Shown here piece by piece: positions 27,071-37,032 of a DNA stretch of 64,000 nucleotides. Each line of letters starts with the position of its first letter. Position 1 is the first letter of the stretch. This DNA comes from Nostoc sp. TCL26-01 (GTDB taxonomy: Bacteria; Cyanobacteriota; Cyanobacteriia; Cyanobacteriales; Nostocaceae), in contig NZ_CP040297.1 of NCBI RefSeq assembly GCF_013393945.1, positions 2,186,804 through 2,250,803 of the forward strand. The letters are read 5' to 3'. The notes beneath the pieces were generated by a model. It was not told the origin of the DNA. It ran no database searches and saw nothing but the letters and a program-made list of their open reading frames with translations. The translations under genes and the position numbers were made by a program.

Positions 27071-27346
27071 CTAATAGGTATTGGAACGGCTAGTGATTAA
27101 ATTCCACAAAAATATAGCCACTATAGCCCCGATGATAGCGATAATTATACCAGGAATACTCAAGCTTGCGGCTGTTAATTGTAATCTTCCTGTCTCTAAA
27201 AGGACAACTATAGTTCCACCAATTAAAGCACCAATGATGCCTAAAATCATAGTCGCCAAAATACCACCACCTTGACGACCAGGATAAATAGCTTTAGCGA
27301 TCGCTCCAGCTATCAGACCAAGCACAATCCAAGCAATAATATTCAT
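27071..27346 (-). CDS. GlsB/YeaQ/YmgE family small membrane protein
   Basis: The 91-residue protein has three hydrophobic segments: IIAWIVLGLIAGAIAKAIYPG, GGILATMILGIIGALIGG and a C-terminal IPGIIIAIIGAIVAIFLW. These match the transglycosylase-associated/GlsB family. Members are often stress-induced inner-membrane proteins of unknown biochemical role. The family-typical P-G near residues 22-24 is kept. Confidence 0.92.
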   Translation of the reverse strand: MNIIAWIVLGLIAGAIAKAIYPGRQGGGILATMILGIIGALIGGTIVVLLETGRLQLTAASLSIPGIIIAIIGAIVAIFLWNLITSRSNTY

Positions 27347-27686
27347 AATTTAACTAAGTAAAAGACTTACCTGTAATTTATGAATTTTTCTCAATTTTTC
27401 CTTCTACCAGAAGAGATAGGTATAAAATCTAGGTTGCTATAGGACTCATATTTGATTTCTAAAAATTACGTAGTGGCGTGGCAAAGCTAAATTTGTATAT
27501 TAGGTGTAGGTTGGGTTGACGTAAGGAAACCCAACACCAAGATATCGGTTAAGCTTTCAATATCTATGTTGGGTTGTGCTGCGCTTAACCCAAACTACAT
27601 CTCTGATACAAAATCAACATTGTAGCAAGTGTCGTCGGGGTTCCGCCCATTGTGGCAAGTGGCGTGCGACTTCTAGTCGCCCACTC
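27347..27686. repeat. Intergenic region with a GTAGGTTGGGTT...AACCCAAACTAC repeat
   Basis: A dispersed repeat at about 27499-27600 begins GTGTAGGTTGGGTTGACGTA and ends CTTAACCCAAACTACATC, with AACCCAACA inside. Related copies lie at 19670, 53328 and 63931. A GTGGCAAGTG direct repeat follows at about 27630-27665. No gene. Confidence 0.6.
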
Positions 27687-29090
27687 TTATTCAATTTCTA
27701 ATGATTGAATCATTTTTTCAGCTATTGGCAAAAACTTATCATAATCTTCTACATTTGCTGTGTAGGTAATGACGTATGCCTTATCATTTTTTAAAGTCCA
27801 AATTTGCAAATTTTTTACACTCACATCTCCATTTTTGCCAGTGTAAACTAATTGATAAGCTTGTTTATTAGCCATAGTTGCTGTAGTGGTGCTGATCACA
27901 TTAGCATCTGTGAGAGTATTCTTAATTTCCTTAATAAATAAATCTTTGGACTCATCTAATGTACCAGCAAAATCACCAACATTAACTGTCAGCTTTTCTG
28001 TAAATTTATCAGCATCATTTTCTTTAGGTGATAAAAATGTCACTAATTCTTGAGTGAAAACATTTTCGATATCTTGTCTTTGCCAATTTTGAGGATATCT
28101 GAGTTTTATCCCCTTACTAGAATTTTCATAATTTAAGAAATTATCTTTGGGAGCGATCGCCTGAAATATCAGCAGACTTAGAGGTATAATTAGAGCAATA
28201 ATTCCCACGCCAATCAAAGTTTTCCAGGGCAGAGGTTTGGGTGATAGACGTTGGATTGCTTGCAAAGCTTCATCAGCAGACTGGTAGCGCTGACGGAAAT
28301 CATAGCGCACCATTTTATCGATAATATTGGCTAATTTAGGGCTAACTGGTGCTTGATTTCGCCAATCAATTTCTCCTGTATTAGGGTGTCGTGGTAGTCC
28401 TTGACTGCCAAAATTGGGAAAATTAATTCCCGTCAACGCTTGAATACCAATAATTCCCACTGCATAGATATCACTGCTGAGTTTCGGTACTTGATTTGCT
28501 TGTTCACTCGGCATATAACCGGGAGTACCAATAGCTACAGTTAAATTTGTTTCTCCTTGAACATTAGTGCGTTGGGCGCTGATTTGTTTAACTGCACCAA
28601 AGTCAATTAATACTATTTTGCCATCAGATTTTCTCCGGCGAATATTGGCAGGTTTGATATCTCGGTGAATCACATTTTGCTGATGAACAAATGATAAAAC
28701 TTCTAAAATTTCTTTGAGAAGTTTGATCACTTCAGTTTCCGGAAGTGGATCTGTCACAGGTGGTAATTCTTGACTCAGATCATGCCCGACAATTAATTCC
28801 TGAACTAAATAAAATTCTTGATTTTCGGAAAAATGCGCTAAAAGTTGGGGAATTTGGTTATGGGTTCCCAACCTTTCTAAAGTCGCTGCTTCTAGGTGAA
28901 ATAAACGTTTAGCTTCTCGTAAAGTGTATTCATCGTTAGAGAGTGGTTTAAAATGCTTAACAACACATTGCGGATTTCCTGGTCGTTGGGTATCTTGAGC
29001 TATGAAAGTCGTACTAAAACCCCCTCCCCCCAACTGAGTGAGAATTTGGTAGCGTCCACCTACTGTTTTACCCAGCATTAAATTTACCAT
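27687..29090 (-). CDS. Serine/threonine protein kinase with C-terminal PsbP-like domain
   Basis: The 467-residue protein has a eukaryotic-type kinase domain (about residues 13-275): Gly loop LGGGGFSTTF, VIHRDIKPANI catalytic loop, LIDFGAV and GTPGYMPSEQA. One membrane helix follows (about 293-312, TLIGVGIIALIIPLSLLIF), then an outside domain (about 322-467) that resembles PsbP-like domains (SSKGIKLRYPQNWQRQD... ENDADKFTEKLTVNV). The layout suggests an outer sensor that controls an inner kinase. AGGAG lies two bases before ATG 29090; a second ATG at 29078 would drop four residues. Confidence 0.9.
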   Translation of the reverse strand: MVNLMLGKTVGGRYQILTQLGGGGFSTTFIAQDTQRPGNPQCVVKHFKPLSNDEYTLREAKRLFHLEAATLERLGTHNQIPQLLAHFSENQEFYLVQELIVGHDLSQELPPVTDPLPETEVIKLLKEILEVLSFVHQQNVIHRDIKPANIRRRKSDGKIVLIDFGAVKQISAQRTNVQGETNLTVAIGTPGYMPSEQANQVPKLSSDIYAVGIIGIQALTGINFPNFGSQGLPRHPNTGEIDWRNQAPVSPKLANIIDKMVRYDFRQRYQSADEALQAIQRLSPKPLPWKTLIGVGIIALIIPLSLLIFQAIAPKDNFLNYENSSKGIKLRYPQNWQRQDIENVFTQELVTFLSPKENDADKFTEKLTVNVGDFAGTLDESKDLFIKEIKNTLTDANVISTTTATMANKQAYQLVYTGKNGDVSVKNLQIWTLKNDKAYVITYTANVEDYDKFLPIAEKMIQSLEIE

Positions 29091-29313
29091 TTCTCCTAAA
29101 AGTAATTACTTACTAATTTGTTAATCTTGATTCTCACACACAATTTAACTGGCTATACTTTACCAAATTATGAAAAAATACTACTTACTTTGAGGATTTA
29201 CGTAAAGTCATATGTGTTTGGCATTCTTTGTCAATGGTCAATAGTCGAAACTCCAAAATACTTACTTGGTATTTTTATTATCTTATACGAGTCAACAATA
29301 TACAAATTAGCTT

Positions 29314-30501
29314 ATGAGTCTTAGTCTGTGCATGATCGTCAAAAACGAAGAAAAAATGCTACCAAAATGTCTTGCTAGTGTGCAGAATGTGGTGGATGAA
29401 ATGGTAGTCTTAGATACAGGCTCCAGCGATCGCACTCCCCAAATCGCTACACAATTCGGTGCTAAAGTGTATGATTTTGTCTGGTGTAATGACTTTAGTG
29501 CTGCCCGCAATGCGGCGTTAAAATATGTTACTGGCGATTGGGTTTTAGTTTTAGATGCGGATGAGACTCTCACAAGTGCAATTGTGCCACATCTGAGAAA
29601 TGCGATCGCCAGAGAAGAATATTTGTTAGTCAATCTGGTACGCCAAGAGGTAGGTGCAGAACAATCCCCCTATTCTCTGGTTTCTCGCCTATTTCGCCAC
29701 CATCCAGAGATACGGTTTGAGCGTCCTTATCACGCTTTGGTAGATGATAGCGTGACTGTCATTTTAGAGAAAGAGCCTGAGTGGCAAATTGGTTATTTAC
29801 CAGAGGTAGCGATTCTCCATGCAGGTTATCAAAAAAGTGCGATCGCTCAAAATAACAAATATGCCAAAGCTCAAGCGACAATGGAGACATTCTTGGCAAC
29901 TCATCCCCATGACCCTTATGTTTGCAGTAAGTTGGGGGCTTTGTATGTGGAAGTCGGTAAAATCGACAAAGGGATGGAGTTGTTAAAACGGGGAATTGCA
30001 GCTTGTGAGGATAATTATGAGATTCTCTACGAACTCAATTATCATTTAGCGATCGCTTATAGTAAGTTAAAAAATATCCCTCCAGCGATTAATCATTATC
30101 AAGCTGCTATTAAGTTACCAATTTACCCCATGCTCAAATTAGGAGCATACAACAATTTAGGCAACTTACTCAAAACAACCGCAGATTTAACCGGAGCAAA
30201 AAAAGCTTATGAAACGGCTTTGAAAATTGATCCCAACTTTGCTACAGGACATTACAATTTAGGGATGATCTGCAAAGCATTAGGTTTATTTACAGATGCG
30301 ATCGCCTGTTATCAAAAAGCGATTAAATTAAAGCCCAACTATGCAGAAGCTTATCAAAATTTAGGCGTAGTCCAGCTAAAAGTTGGTAATACCCAAGCGA
30401 GTATCACAGCTTTTAAAAATGCCATTATTCTCCATGAACAAAACAACCCCCAAGAGGCGAATAGATTGCGTCAAGGCTTACGAGAAATGGGGTTAGTATG
30501 A
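29314..30501 (+). CDS. Family 2 glycosyltransferase with TPR repeats
   Basis: The 395-residue protein starts with a GT2 domain (LSLCMIVKNEEKMLPKCLASV, VVLDTGSSDRTPQIA, DWVLVLDADETL with the DxD motif near residues 89-91). TPR repeats follow (about 190-390), with units such as AYNNLGNLLKTTADLTGAKKAYETALKIDPNFATGHYNLG. Such enzymes transfer sugars to proteins or glycans; the TPRs likely recruit the acceptor. No sugar-pathway genes are adjacent. Confidence 0.9.
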   Translation: MSLSLCMIVKNEEKMLPKCLASVQNVVDEMVVLDTGSSDRTPQIATQFGAKVYDFVWCNDFSAARNAALKYVTGDWVLVLDADETLTSAIVPHLRNAIAREEYLLVNLVRQEVGAEQSPYSLVSRLFRHHPEIRFERPYHALVDDSVTVILEKEPEWQIGYLPEVAILHAGYQKSAIAQNNKYAKAQATMETFLATHPHDPYVCSKLGALYVEVGKIDKGMELLKRGIAACEDNYEILYELNYHLAIAYSKLKNIPPAINHYQAAIKLPIYPMLKLGAYNNLGNLLKTTADLTGAKKAYETALKIDPNFATGHYNLGMICKALGLFTDAIACYQKAIKLKPNYAEAYQNLGVVQLKVGNTQASITAFKNAIILHEQNNPQEANRLRQGLREMGLV

Positions 30502-30521
30502 ATCGATGCAAAATTCGTCTT

Positions 30522-30563
30522 GAAAAGTTTGCTCAACGCGGGAAACCCGCGCACGCAACTTTC
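30522..30563 (+). terminator. Strong compound hairpin after the glycosyltransferase
   Basis: CGCGGG (30537-30542) and CCCGCG (30546-30551) pair around AAA. Outside them, GAAAAGTTTGC (30522-30532) can pair with GCAACTTTC (30555-30563) with two bulges. It starts 20 bases after the stop. It may be a terminator without a clear T-run, or part of a small RNA. Confidence 0.4.
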
Positions 30564-31239
30564 CGCAAAATTAAAGACAGTAAATATTCAAGTAGGGGAG
30601 GCAAAAAGCGGCGTGGATATTCCTCCCGCTTTATTGCCGTTGTGTTACTGCTGTGTAAGGATTGGGGAGTTTAAGAGAGTAAGAATTAGCCGCAGGTCAC
30701 CACATTTCTCGGTGCATTGTAGCGATCATACTGAGGTACAGTCTCAGCTATGATTTCTAGCTTTGAGCCTCTAGCTCCAAATTTACCTCACTAAAGCGCA
30801 AAACGCTATAAAATGATTTTTGTTAAAAATTGTAAAGTATTCCGGCAAGTTCAAAGCTTTTTGGGTAGCTATATAACCATTATAAAAAATGGTGAAATAT
30901 CCTATTTAAGTAGGACTCAAAATCAGAATTTATACGGTTATAAATTCATTTAAAAGTATTTAAAGTAGTATCTTAATCGATAGATATATCTTGATGATTG
31001 AGTCTTGAAGCACAGCTATCTGCACTTCGGAAGTAAAAGGCTAAATATTTTAGTGTGTTCCTCGTTGGTCTAGTCTTTTTACTTTCGATATAAGTCTGCT
31101 ATGGATCAAGACATCATTAGTAGAGCATATTGATGAGTTTACTAGTCAATATGACAAGGCTTGCTAATTGGGGTGGCTAGTTTGGGTTTACAAAAGGCTG
31201 ACTTGTTCATAAATATTTGAGTATAACCCACCCGTTCTG
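30564..31239. other. Intergenic leader of the pix operon
   Basis: About 680 bases without a convincing gene. GGGAGG and CCTCCC arms near 30597-30634 could form a second hairpin. A 77-codon frame at 30520-30753 reads as low-quality translated repeat and is not called. The right part is AT-rich and should hold the promoter of the phototaxis operon. Confidence 0.5.
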
Positions 31240-32421
31240 ATGATAACAAACATATTTAATGAATTTAAAACTTGTACTCAGCTGCAATATAATGGGCAAC
31301 TAAATCTTATCAGTCCCAATCAACATCAATGGACTTTTTACTATCGCTTAGGTAGGATAGCTTGGGCAACAGGTGGAACCCATCCTTTCCGGCGTTGGCG
31401 TAGGCTAATGGCACAACATTGTCCCCAAATTGATGTAGATAAAATGCAGCTACGTCAGCAAGATATTTCCACTAATTATTGGGATTATCGTCTCCTAGAA
31501 ATTTTGTATAAAAAGCAGAAAATTCAACGAGAACAAATTCATGCTTTTGTCGAAAGTAGCATTACAGAACTGTTATTTGACCTAGCACAGCAAAGTAACT
31601 TTCATACCATCATGGGTGAACGTAGCCAAAAAGTTATTTTAGAAACACCTATGAGTTTCACGAGTGCCGATTTATCTATCAAACAGATGCTAGACTCGTG
31701 GACAAATTGGTCAGAAGCGGGATTGACGAACATTTTTCCTGATTTTGCACCAGTGATTCGCCGAACAGAACAACTCCAACAACAGGTAAGTCCATCTATC
31801 TACAAAAATTTCGTCACTTTAATTAATGGCAAATCCACACTGCGAGATTTAGCTGTGAAAATGAGACAGAATGTTTTGCCTGTTTCCCGTTCTTTACTTC
31901 CCTATGTTCTCAAAGGAATTATTGAATTAGTGGAACTACCTGATTTACCTTTAATTGTCACAGAAAATGCCAATAACCCTATCTCTACACAGCCAAAAAA
32001 ATCAAAAGCACCACTAATTGCTTGTGTAGATGATAGCCCACAGGTTTGTAAATCTCTAGAGGATATTATTACCTCAAATGGCATGAGATTTATCAAAATT
32101 CAAGACCCTATCCAAGCTTTACCCATTCTCATTCAAGAAAAACCAGACTTGATTTTTTTAGATTTAATCATGCCAGTTGCTAGTGGTTACGAAATCTGTA
32201 CTCAACTGCGACGCATTTCTGCTTTTGCTAACACACCAGTGATTATCTTAACGGGTAATGATGGTCTTTTAGATAGAGTTCGTGCCAAGGTGGTAGGTTC
32301 TACAGACTTTCTGACAAAACCTGTAGCAGCCGATAAGGTCATGAGTGTAGTGCGTAGGTATTTACCTGTACAAACTCCACTACCAATGAAAACTGGGTCA
32401 CGTTTAGAAGTTTGTCATTAG
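31240..32421 (+). CDS. pixG: PatA-family response regulator, first gene of phototaxis operon (PixG-like)
   Basis: The 393-residue protein has an N-terminal DUF4388/PATAN-type region (about residues 1-230, LNLISPNQHQWTFYYRLGRIAWATGG... HPFRRWRRLM) and a C-terminal receiver (about 262-380: IACVDDSPQVCKSLEDII, IFLDLIMPVASGYEIC, LTGNDGLLDRV, FLTKPV). PatA/PixG proteins head chemotaxis-like operons that steer type IV pili. Gene order PatA-type, CheY, CheW, MCP, CheA is that of pix/ptx/tax loci. All receiver residues are present. Confidence 0.88.
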   Translation: MITNIFNEFKTCTQLQYNGQLNLISPNQHQWTFYYRLGRIAWATGGTHPFRRWRRLMAQHCPQIDVDKMQLRQQDISTNYWDYRLLEILYKKQKIQREQIHAFVESSITELLFDLAQQSNFHTIMGERSQKVILETPMSFTSADLSIKQMLDSWTNWSEAGLTNIFPDFAPVIRRTEQLQQQVSPSIYKNFVTLINGKSTLRDLAVKMRQNVLPVSRSLLPYVLKGIIELVELPDLPLIVTENANNPISTQPKKSKAPLIACVDDSPQVCKSLEDIITSNGMRFIKIQDPIQALPILIQEKPDLIFLDLIMPVASGYEICTQLRRISAFANTPVIILTGNDGLLDRVRAKVVGSTDFLTKPVAADKVMSVVRRYLPVQTPLPMKTGSRLEVCH

Positions 32422-32654
32422 CAATTTTTGCCATATATGGACTAAATACAAAGTTGCTTCCATCACTAATTAACTTTAGAAATGTCCTGCTTTCCTGCAC
32501 ACCAAACTCGAAAAATATCAAGGATACGTATTTTTTATCAGCCAGATTAAAAGCAAAATATCAAAATGATAACACAATAAAACTCTCCTAATTTCTGAAT
32601 AGAAAACACTTTCATTTTGCAAATAAGTAGACAAATATCTTACAGGGAATTACC

Positions 32655-33017
32655 ATGAATACCGCATTAGTGATTGAAGATGGCTTAACTGATCGCGAAA
32701 TTTTAAGTCGTTACTTACAACAAGCAGGCTATGCCGTAATTAGTGCCACCAGTAGTGAAGAAGCCCAAGCCAAACTAGATAAAACCAAGCCAGATTTAAT
32801 ATTTCTGGATGTGATTTTACCAGGGAAAAGTGGCTTTGAAATTTGCCGAGAATTGAAAAACGATCCCAAAACTAGCAATATTCCTGTCGTTTTCTGTTCT
32901 ACCAAAAACAGTGATGTCGATAAAATCTGGGGCGATATGTTAGGTGCAGAAGGTTATTTATCTAAACCAATTGATCTGGAAGAATTAACTTTGACTCTCA
33001 GAAAACTAGGTAAATAA
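32655..33017 (+). CDS. pixH: Single-domain response regulator (PixH/CheY-like)
   Basis: A 120-residue stand-alone receiver: ALVIEDGLTDREIL acidic pocket, phospho-Asp in LIFLDVILPGKSG (D54), VVFCSTKNSD and GYLSKPID with the conserved Lys. It has no output domain and likely carries phosphate from the CheA-like kinase to the pilus machinery. GGGAATT lies before the ATG. The CheW gene starts 27 bases downstream. Confidence 0.92.
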   Translation: MNTALVIEDGLTDREILSRYLQQAGYAVISATSSEEAQAKLDKTKPDLIFLDVILPGKSGFEICRELKNDPKTSNIPVVFCSTKNSDVDKIWGDMLGAEGYLSKPIDLEELTLTLRKLGK

Positions 33018-33044
33018 CTACGAAATTCATCAAAGGGTAAAAAT

Positions 33045-33518
33045 TTGGACAATCAACAAAAGTTTTTAAGTTTTAATTTGGGAGTAAAAGACTCAGCTGT
33101 AATTTCTCTCCAGCAGATTACAGAAGTGTTGCAAATATCTCTAGGGGATATATGTTGTGTACCGCAAATGCCAACCCATGTATTAGGTGTCTATAACTGG
33201 CGGGGTGAAATGTTGTGGTTAGTAGATTTAGAAGAGATGTTGGGTTATCCATCACTGTCACAATCAGCCAATTTATTAACCAAAATTATGGCAATTGTCA
33301 TAGAGAATGAGGGCAAGTATTTAGGGTTAATAGTGCGGCAGATGATGGATATTGAGCTTTTAGATTATCACCAAATGAAAGCACCATCTGTAGAATTATT
33401 TTCTGCGGGAATTTCTCCTTTTTTGCAAGGATATTTTCTAGGCAATGATGAGAAAATGATGTTTAATTTAGATGCTGGAATCATAATTAATTCTCCCATA
33501 TTATCTCACCATAAATAA
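33045..33518 (+). CDS. pixI: CheW-like coupling protein (PixI-like)
   Basis: The 157-residue protein matches CheW-type scaffolds: FNLGVKDSAVISLQQITEVLQI, VLGVYNWRGEMLWLVDLEEMLG near residues 45-68 and IMAIVIENEGKYLGLIVRQMMDI. It would link the MCP to the CheA-like kinase. The start is a TTG at 33045, preceded by AAAGGG; no ATG lies in a sensible place, so the TTG is chosen. Confidence 0.9.
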   Translation: MDNQQKFLSFNLGVKDSAVISLQQITEVLQISLGDICCVPQMPTHVLGVYNWRGEMLWLVDLEEMLGYPSLSQSANLLTKIMAIVIENEGKYLGLIVRQMMDIELLDYHQMKAPSVELFSAGISPFLQGYFLGNDEKMMFNLDAGIIINSPILSHHK

Positions 33519-33598
33519 TAGCACTAATCGGCAGATATTTGCTAAATGTATAATCGTGAATTTTCCGTTATTACATCAAGATTATTGAGGTTTATCAA

Positions 33599-36500
33599 AT
33601 GACGATCGCATATCACAATAGCAATGAAAATGAGCTAGTCGCTACAGTTACACCATTAGATAATCAACAAGATACTAAAAATCTCAGCAATAAATCTCAT
33701 CACACAAATTCAGAAACAAGTGCGATCGCTCAAGAATTTAAACTCTGGCGGCAACAATTGCAAGATATCACAACTCAGATAGGGCAAGCAGTAGATAGAG
33801 ATGCAGTTTTAAAAATTACTGTTGCGAAAATCAGAGAAAAAATATCGAGTGATCGAGCCTTAATTTATCAGTTTAATTCTTCAGAATCGGGTACTGTTTT
33901 AGCAGAATCCCGTACTCTCGGTTGGACACCTACTTTGGGAGAAATTCTGCCAGGGATTACGTTTGGCTTACATACAAATCAAGATTATGTAGAACCCATA
34001 TCTATTGATGATGTCACTCAGATCCAACTCTCTCCTTATCAAAAACAACTCCTAGATAAATTCCAAATCCAAGCTAGTTTAAGTTTACCAATTGTCATAG
34101 CAGGTAAAGTCTGGGGATTATTAGTAGTACATAGTTGTGCTAATGCTAGACAGTGGCAAGAAATAGAAATTACGCTACTTTCACAAGTTGCTACAGAATT
34201 AACCTACAGATTACGAAACTTTGAATTTCAACAAGAATTGCAATTACAGACACAAGCTAAAAAATCCGTTGCGAAAGTCATCGATAAAATTTTACGAGTG
34301 TCTGATATCGATAAAATCTTCCAAACCACTACTCAAGAAGTCCGCCAATTACTAAAATGCGATCGCGTCGCTGTTTACCGCTTTCATCCTGACTGGAGTG
34401 GCGAGTTTGTCGCTGAATCTGTCGGTCATGGTTGGGTAAAATTGGTAGGTGCTGGAGTCAAAACTGTTTGGGAAGATACTCATTTACAAGAAACCCAAGG
34501 TGGACGTTATCGCCATCAAGAAAGTTTTGTCGTCAATGATATCTATAAAGCCGGGCATTTCCCCTGTCATGTGGAGATTTTAGAACAGTTTGAAGTCAAA
34601 GCATACATGATTGTACCTGTATTTGCTGGGGAACAATTGTGGGGTTTATTTGCAGCTTATCAAAATTCTGGCACTCGTGATTGGCAAGAGTGGGAACTGA
34701 ACTTTTTAAATCAGATTGGCTTGCAATTTGGTGTAGCTATTGCTCATGCAGAATATCTCGCACAAATGCGCGTACAATCTGAACAACTGATTCATATTGC
34801 TGAACAAGAAAAAGCTTTTACAAAAATCGTCAATCGTATCCGTCAAGCCGCAGATGTTGATACTATTTTTAGAACTACGACTCAAGAAGTGAGACAATCA
34901 TTAAGATGCGATCGCGTGGCTGTTTATCGCTTCAATTCAGACTGGGGTGGTGAGTTTGTCGCTGAATCAGTGGGTCAAGGTTGGACAAAACTAGTAGGGC
35001 CGGATATTAGAACCGTCTTGGATGATACCTATCTACAAGAAACCAAAGGTGGACGCTATGTTAGAGGGGAAAACTTTGTTGTTAATGACATTTATCAAAT
35101 AGGTTTAGCTTCCTGTCATCTCGAAATTCTCGAACAATTTGCAGCCAGAGCTTATATTATTGTCCCGATATTTTTTGGTGAACAATTATGGGGTTTACTT
35201 GCAGCCTATCAAAACTCTAGTTCCCGCGAATGGCAACCTTGGGAAGTCAACTTTTTAACACAGATTGCCCTGCAATTTAGTCTAGCAAAATCTCAGTTAG
35301 ACTATCTCGAACAAGTGCGAGTAAAATCTGAAAAAATTGCCCAAATAGCTGAACAAGAAAAATCTTTTACGAAGATAGTTACCCGCGTCCGCCAAGCCTC
35401 AGATTTAGCAGAAATTTTCAAGATTACCACTCAAGAAGTTAGGCAGTTATTGAGATGCGATCGCGTCGCTATTTATCGCTTTCACCCTAACTGGAGTGGA
35501 GAATTTATCGCTGAATCAGTGGGTAATCATTGGGTCAAACTAGTAGGTCTAGATATCAAAACTGTCTGGGAAGATACCCATCTCCAAGAAACTCAAGGGG
35601 GACGATATGCTAAAGGTGAAAACTTTGTTGTTAATGATATTTATCAAGCCGGACATTTCCCCTGTCATTTAGAAATTTTAGAACAATTTGAAGTCAAAGC
35701 TTATGTGATAGTTCCCATCTTTTTTGGTGAAAAACTCTGGGGATTATTAGCGGCTTATCAAAACTCTAGTACTCGTGATTGGGAAGAATCCCAAGTCAAC
35801 TTATTAGCCCGGATTGGTGACCAGTTGGGGTTAGCATTACAACAGACAGAATATCTGCAAAAACTGCAAACCCAATCAGCACAGCTAGCAGAAGCCGCCG
35901 GACGGGAAAAAGCTGCCAAAGAATTACTGCAACAGCGTTCTATTCAACTCCTTATGGCGCTTAGACCAGCCCTAGACGGCGATTTGACAGTACGTGCGCC
36001 CATCACCGAAGACGAACTAGGCACAATTGCCGATGCTTACAATAATACCCTGCAAGCCTTGCGGCAAATTGTCTTGCAAGTCCAAGGTGCAGCCCAACAA
36101 GTCGCCCAAACTTCCAATGATAGTAATGCTTCACTCGCTGGACTCAATAACCTAGCCAAACAACAATCAGAAGAAATTACCACAGCTTTAAGTGAGATTC
36201 AACGGATGGTAGATTCCACTCAAGCTGTCGTCACTAGCGCCCAATTGGTACAAGTAGCAGTCCAACAAGCCAACCAAACAGTCGAGTCTGGTGACGCAGC
36301 GATGAACCTAACCGTCCAAGCTATCCAAGCAATTCGAGAAACTGTTGCTCAAACTAGCAAAAAAATTAAACGTCTCAGTGAATCTTCCCAGAAAATCTCC
36401 AAAGTGGTGAACTTAATTAGTACCTTTGCCACACAAACAAACGTCCTTGCGTTAAACGCAGCCATCGAAGCCACCCGCGCAGGTGAATACGGTAAAGGCT

Positions 36501-36916
36501 TTGCAGTTGTCGCTGATGAAGTTCGTTCTTTGTCTCGCCAATCAGCCGCAGCCACAATTGAAATTGAAAAATTAGTCCAGGAGATTCAAGAAGAAACTGG
36601 AGAGGTAGCAGTAGCGATGGAAACAGGAATTCAGCAGGTAGTAGAAGGAACAAATTTTGTCAATGAAACTCGGCAAAACTTAAATGCAATTGTGTCTGCA
36701 ACTGCCGAAATTAGTCAACTAATTCAACGCATCACTGACGCTACTCAAAAACAAATGGGGCAATCTGTATCAGTCACAAATTCTATGCAAGATGTAGCAG
36801 AAATTGCCCACAAAACTTTTGCTGAATCGCAAGATATCGCTACTGTCTTCCAAGATTTATCAGGTATGGCTCAAGAATTACTCACAACTGCCAGTAAATT
36901 CAAAGTGGATGAATAA
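33599..36916 (+). CDS. pixJ: Soluble methyl-accepting photoreceptor with three CBCR-type GAF domains (PixJ-like)
   Basis: The 1105-residue protein has four GAF domains (about residues 60-205, 235-385, 415-565, 598-750), a HAMP-like stretch (785-835) and an MCP signalling domain (about 850-1095, with NVLALNAAIEATRAGEYGKG). No membrane helix is seen. GAF2, GAF3 and GAF4 carry the bilin-binding Cys-His (C323-H324, C506-H507, C689-H690). They also have the D-T-x-LQET segment of red/green cyanobacteriochromes, with Trp and Asp at W291/D293 and W657/D659; GAF3 has L474/D476. GAF1 lacks the Cys. AnPixJ, whose GAF2 is a known red/green switch, has this layout. GAGG precedes ATG 33599. Confidence 0.93.
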   Translation: MTIAYHNSNENELVATVTPLDNQQDTKNLSNKSHHTNSETSAIAQEFKLWRQQLQDITTQIGQAVDRDAVLKITVAKIREKISSDRALIYQFNSSESGTVLAESRTLGWTPTLGEILPGITFGLHTNQDYVEPISIDDVTQIQLSPYQKQLLDKFQIQASLSLPIVIAGKVWGLLVVHSCANARQWQEIEITLLSQVATELTYRLRNFEFQQELQLQTQAKKSVAKVIDKILRVSDIDKIFQTTTQEVRQLLKCDRVAVYRFHPDWSGEFVAESVGHGWVKLVGAGVKTVWEDTHLQETQGGRYRHQESFVVNDIYKAGHFPCHVEILEQFEVKAYMIVPVFAGEQLWGLFAAYQNSGTRDWQEWELNFLNQIGLQFGVAIAHAEYLAQMRVQSEQLIHIAEQEKAFTKIVNRIRQAADVDTIFRTTTQEVRQSLRCDRVAVYRFNSDWGGEFVAESVGQGWTKLVGPDIRTVLDDTYLQETKGGRYVRGENFVVNDIYQIGLASCHLEILEQFAARAYIIVPIFFGEQLWGLLAAYQNSSSREWQPWEVNFLTQIALQFSLAKSQLDYLEQVRVKSEKIAQIAEQEKSFTKIVTRVRQASDLAEIFKITTQEVRQLLRCDRVAIYRFHPNWSGEFIAESVGNHWVKLVGLDIKTVWEDTHLQETQGGRYAKGENFVVNDIYQAGHFPCHLEILEQFEVKAYVIVPIFFGEKLWGLLAAYQNSSTRDWEESQVNLLARIGDQLGLALQQTEYLQKLQTQSAQLAEAAGREKAAKELLQQRSIQLLMALRPALDGDLTVRAPITEDELGTIADAYNNTLQALRQIVLQVQGAAQQVAQTSNDSNASLAGLNNLAKQQSEEITTALSEIQRMVDSTQAVVTSAQLVQVAVQQANQTVESGDAAMNLTVQAIQAIRETVAQTSKKIKRLSESSQKISKVVNLISTFATQTNVLALNAAIEATRAGEYGKGFAVVADEVRSLSRQSAAATIEIEKLVQEIQEETGEVAVAMETGIQQVVEGTNFVNETRQNLNAIVSATAEISQLIQRITDATQKQMGQSVSVTNSMQDVAEIAHKTFAESQDIATVFQDLSGMAQELLTTASKFKVDE

Positions 36917-37032
36917 ATAAAATTAGGGAGTAGGGAATAGGGGAAAAGGACAAGGGGATAAGGAGACAAGGAGAGAATTATACCCGGATTTCTAGACTTA
37001 TTAAACTGAGGTTTTCTCTTTGTCCAAAGATT

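Noticed and set aside
30520..30753. 77-codon gene after the glycosyltransferase
   Set aside because: It is translated through hairpins and has no recognisable domain or ribosome binding site.
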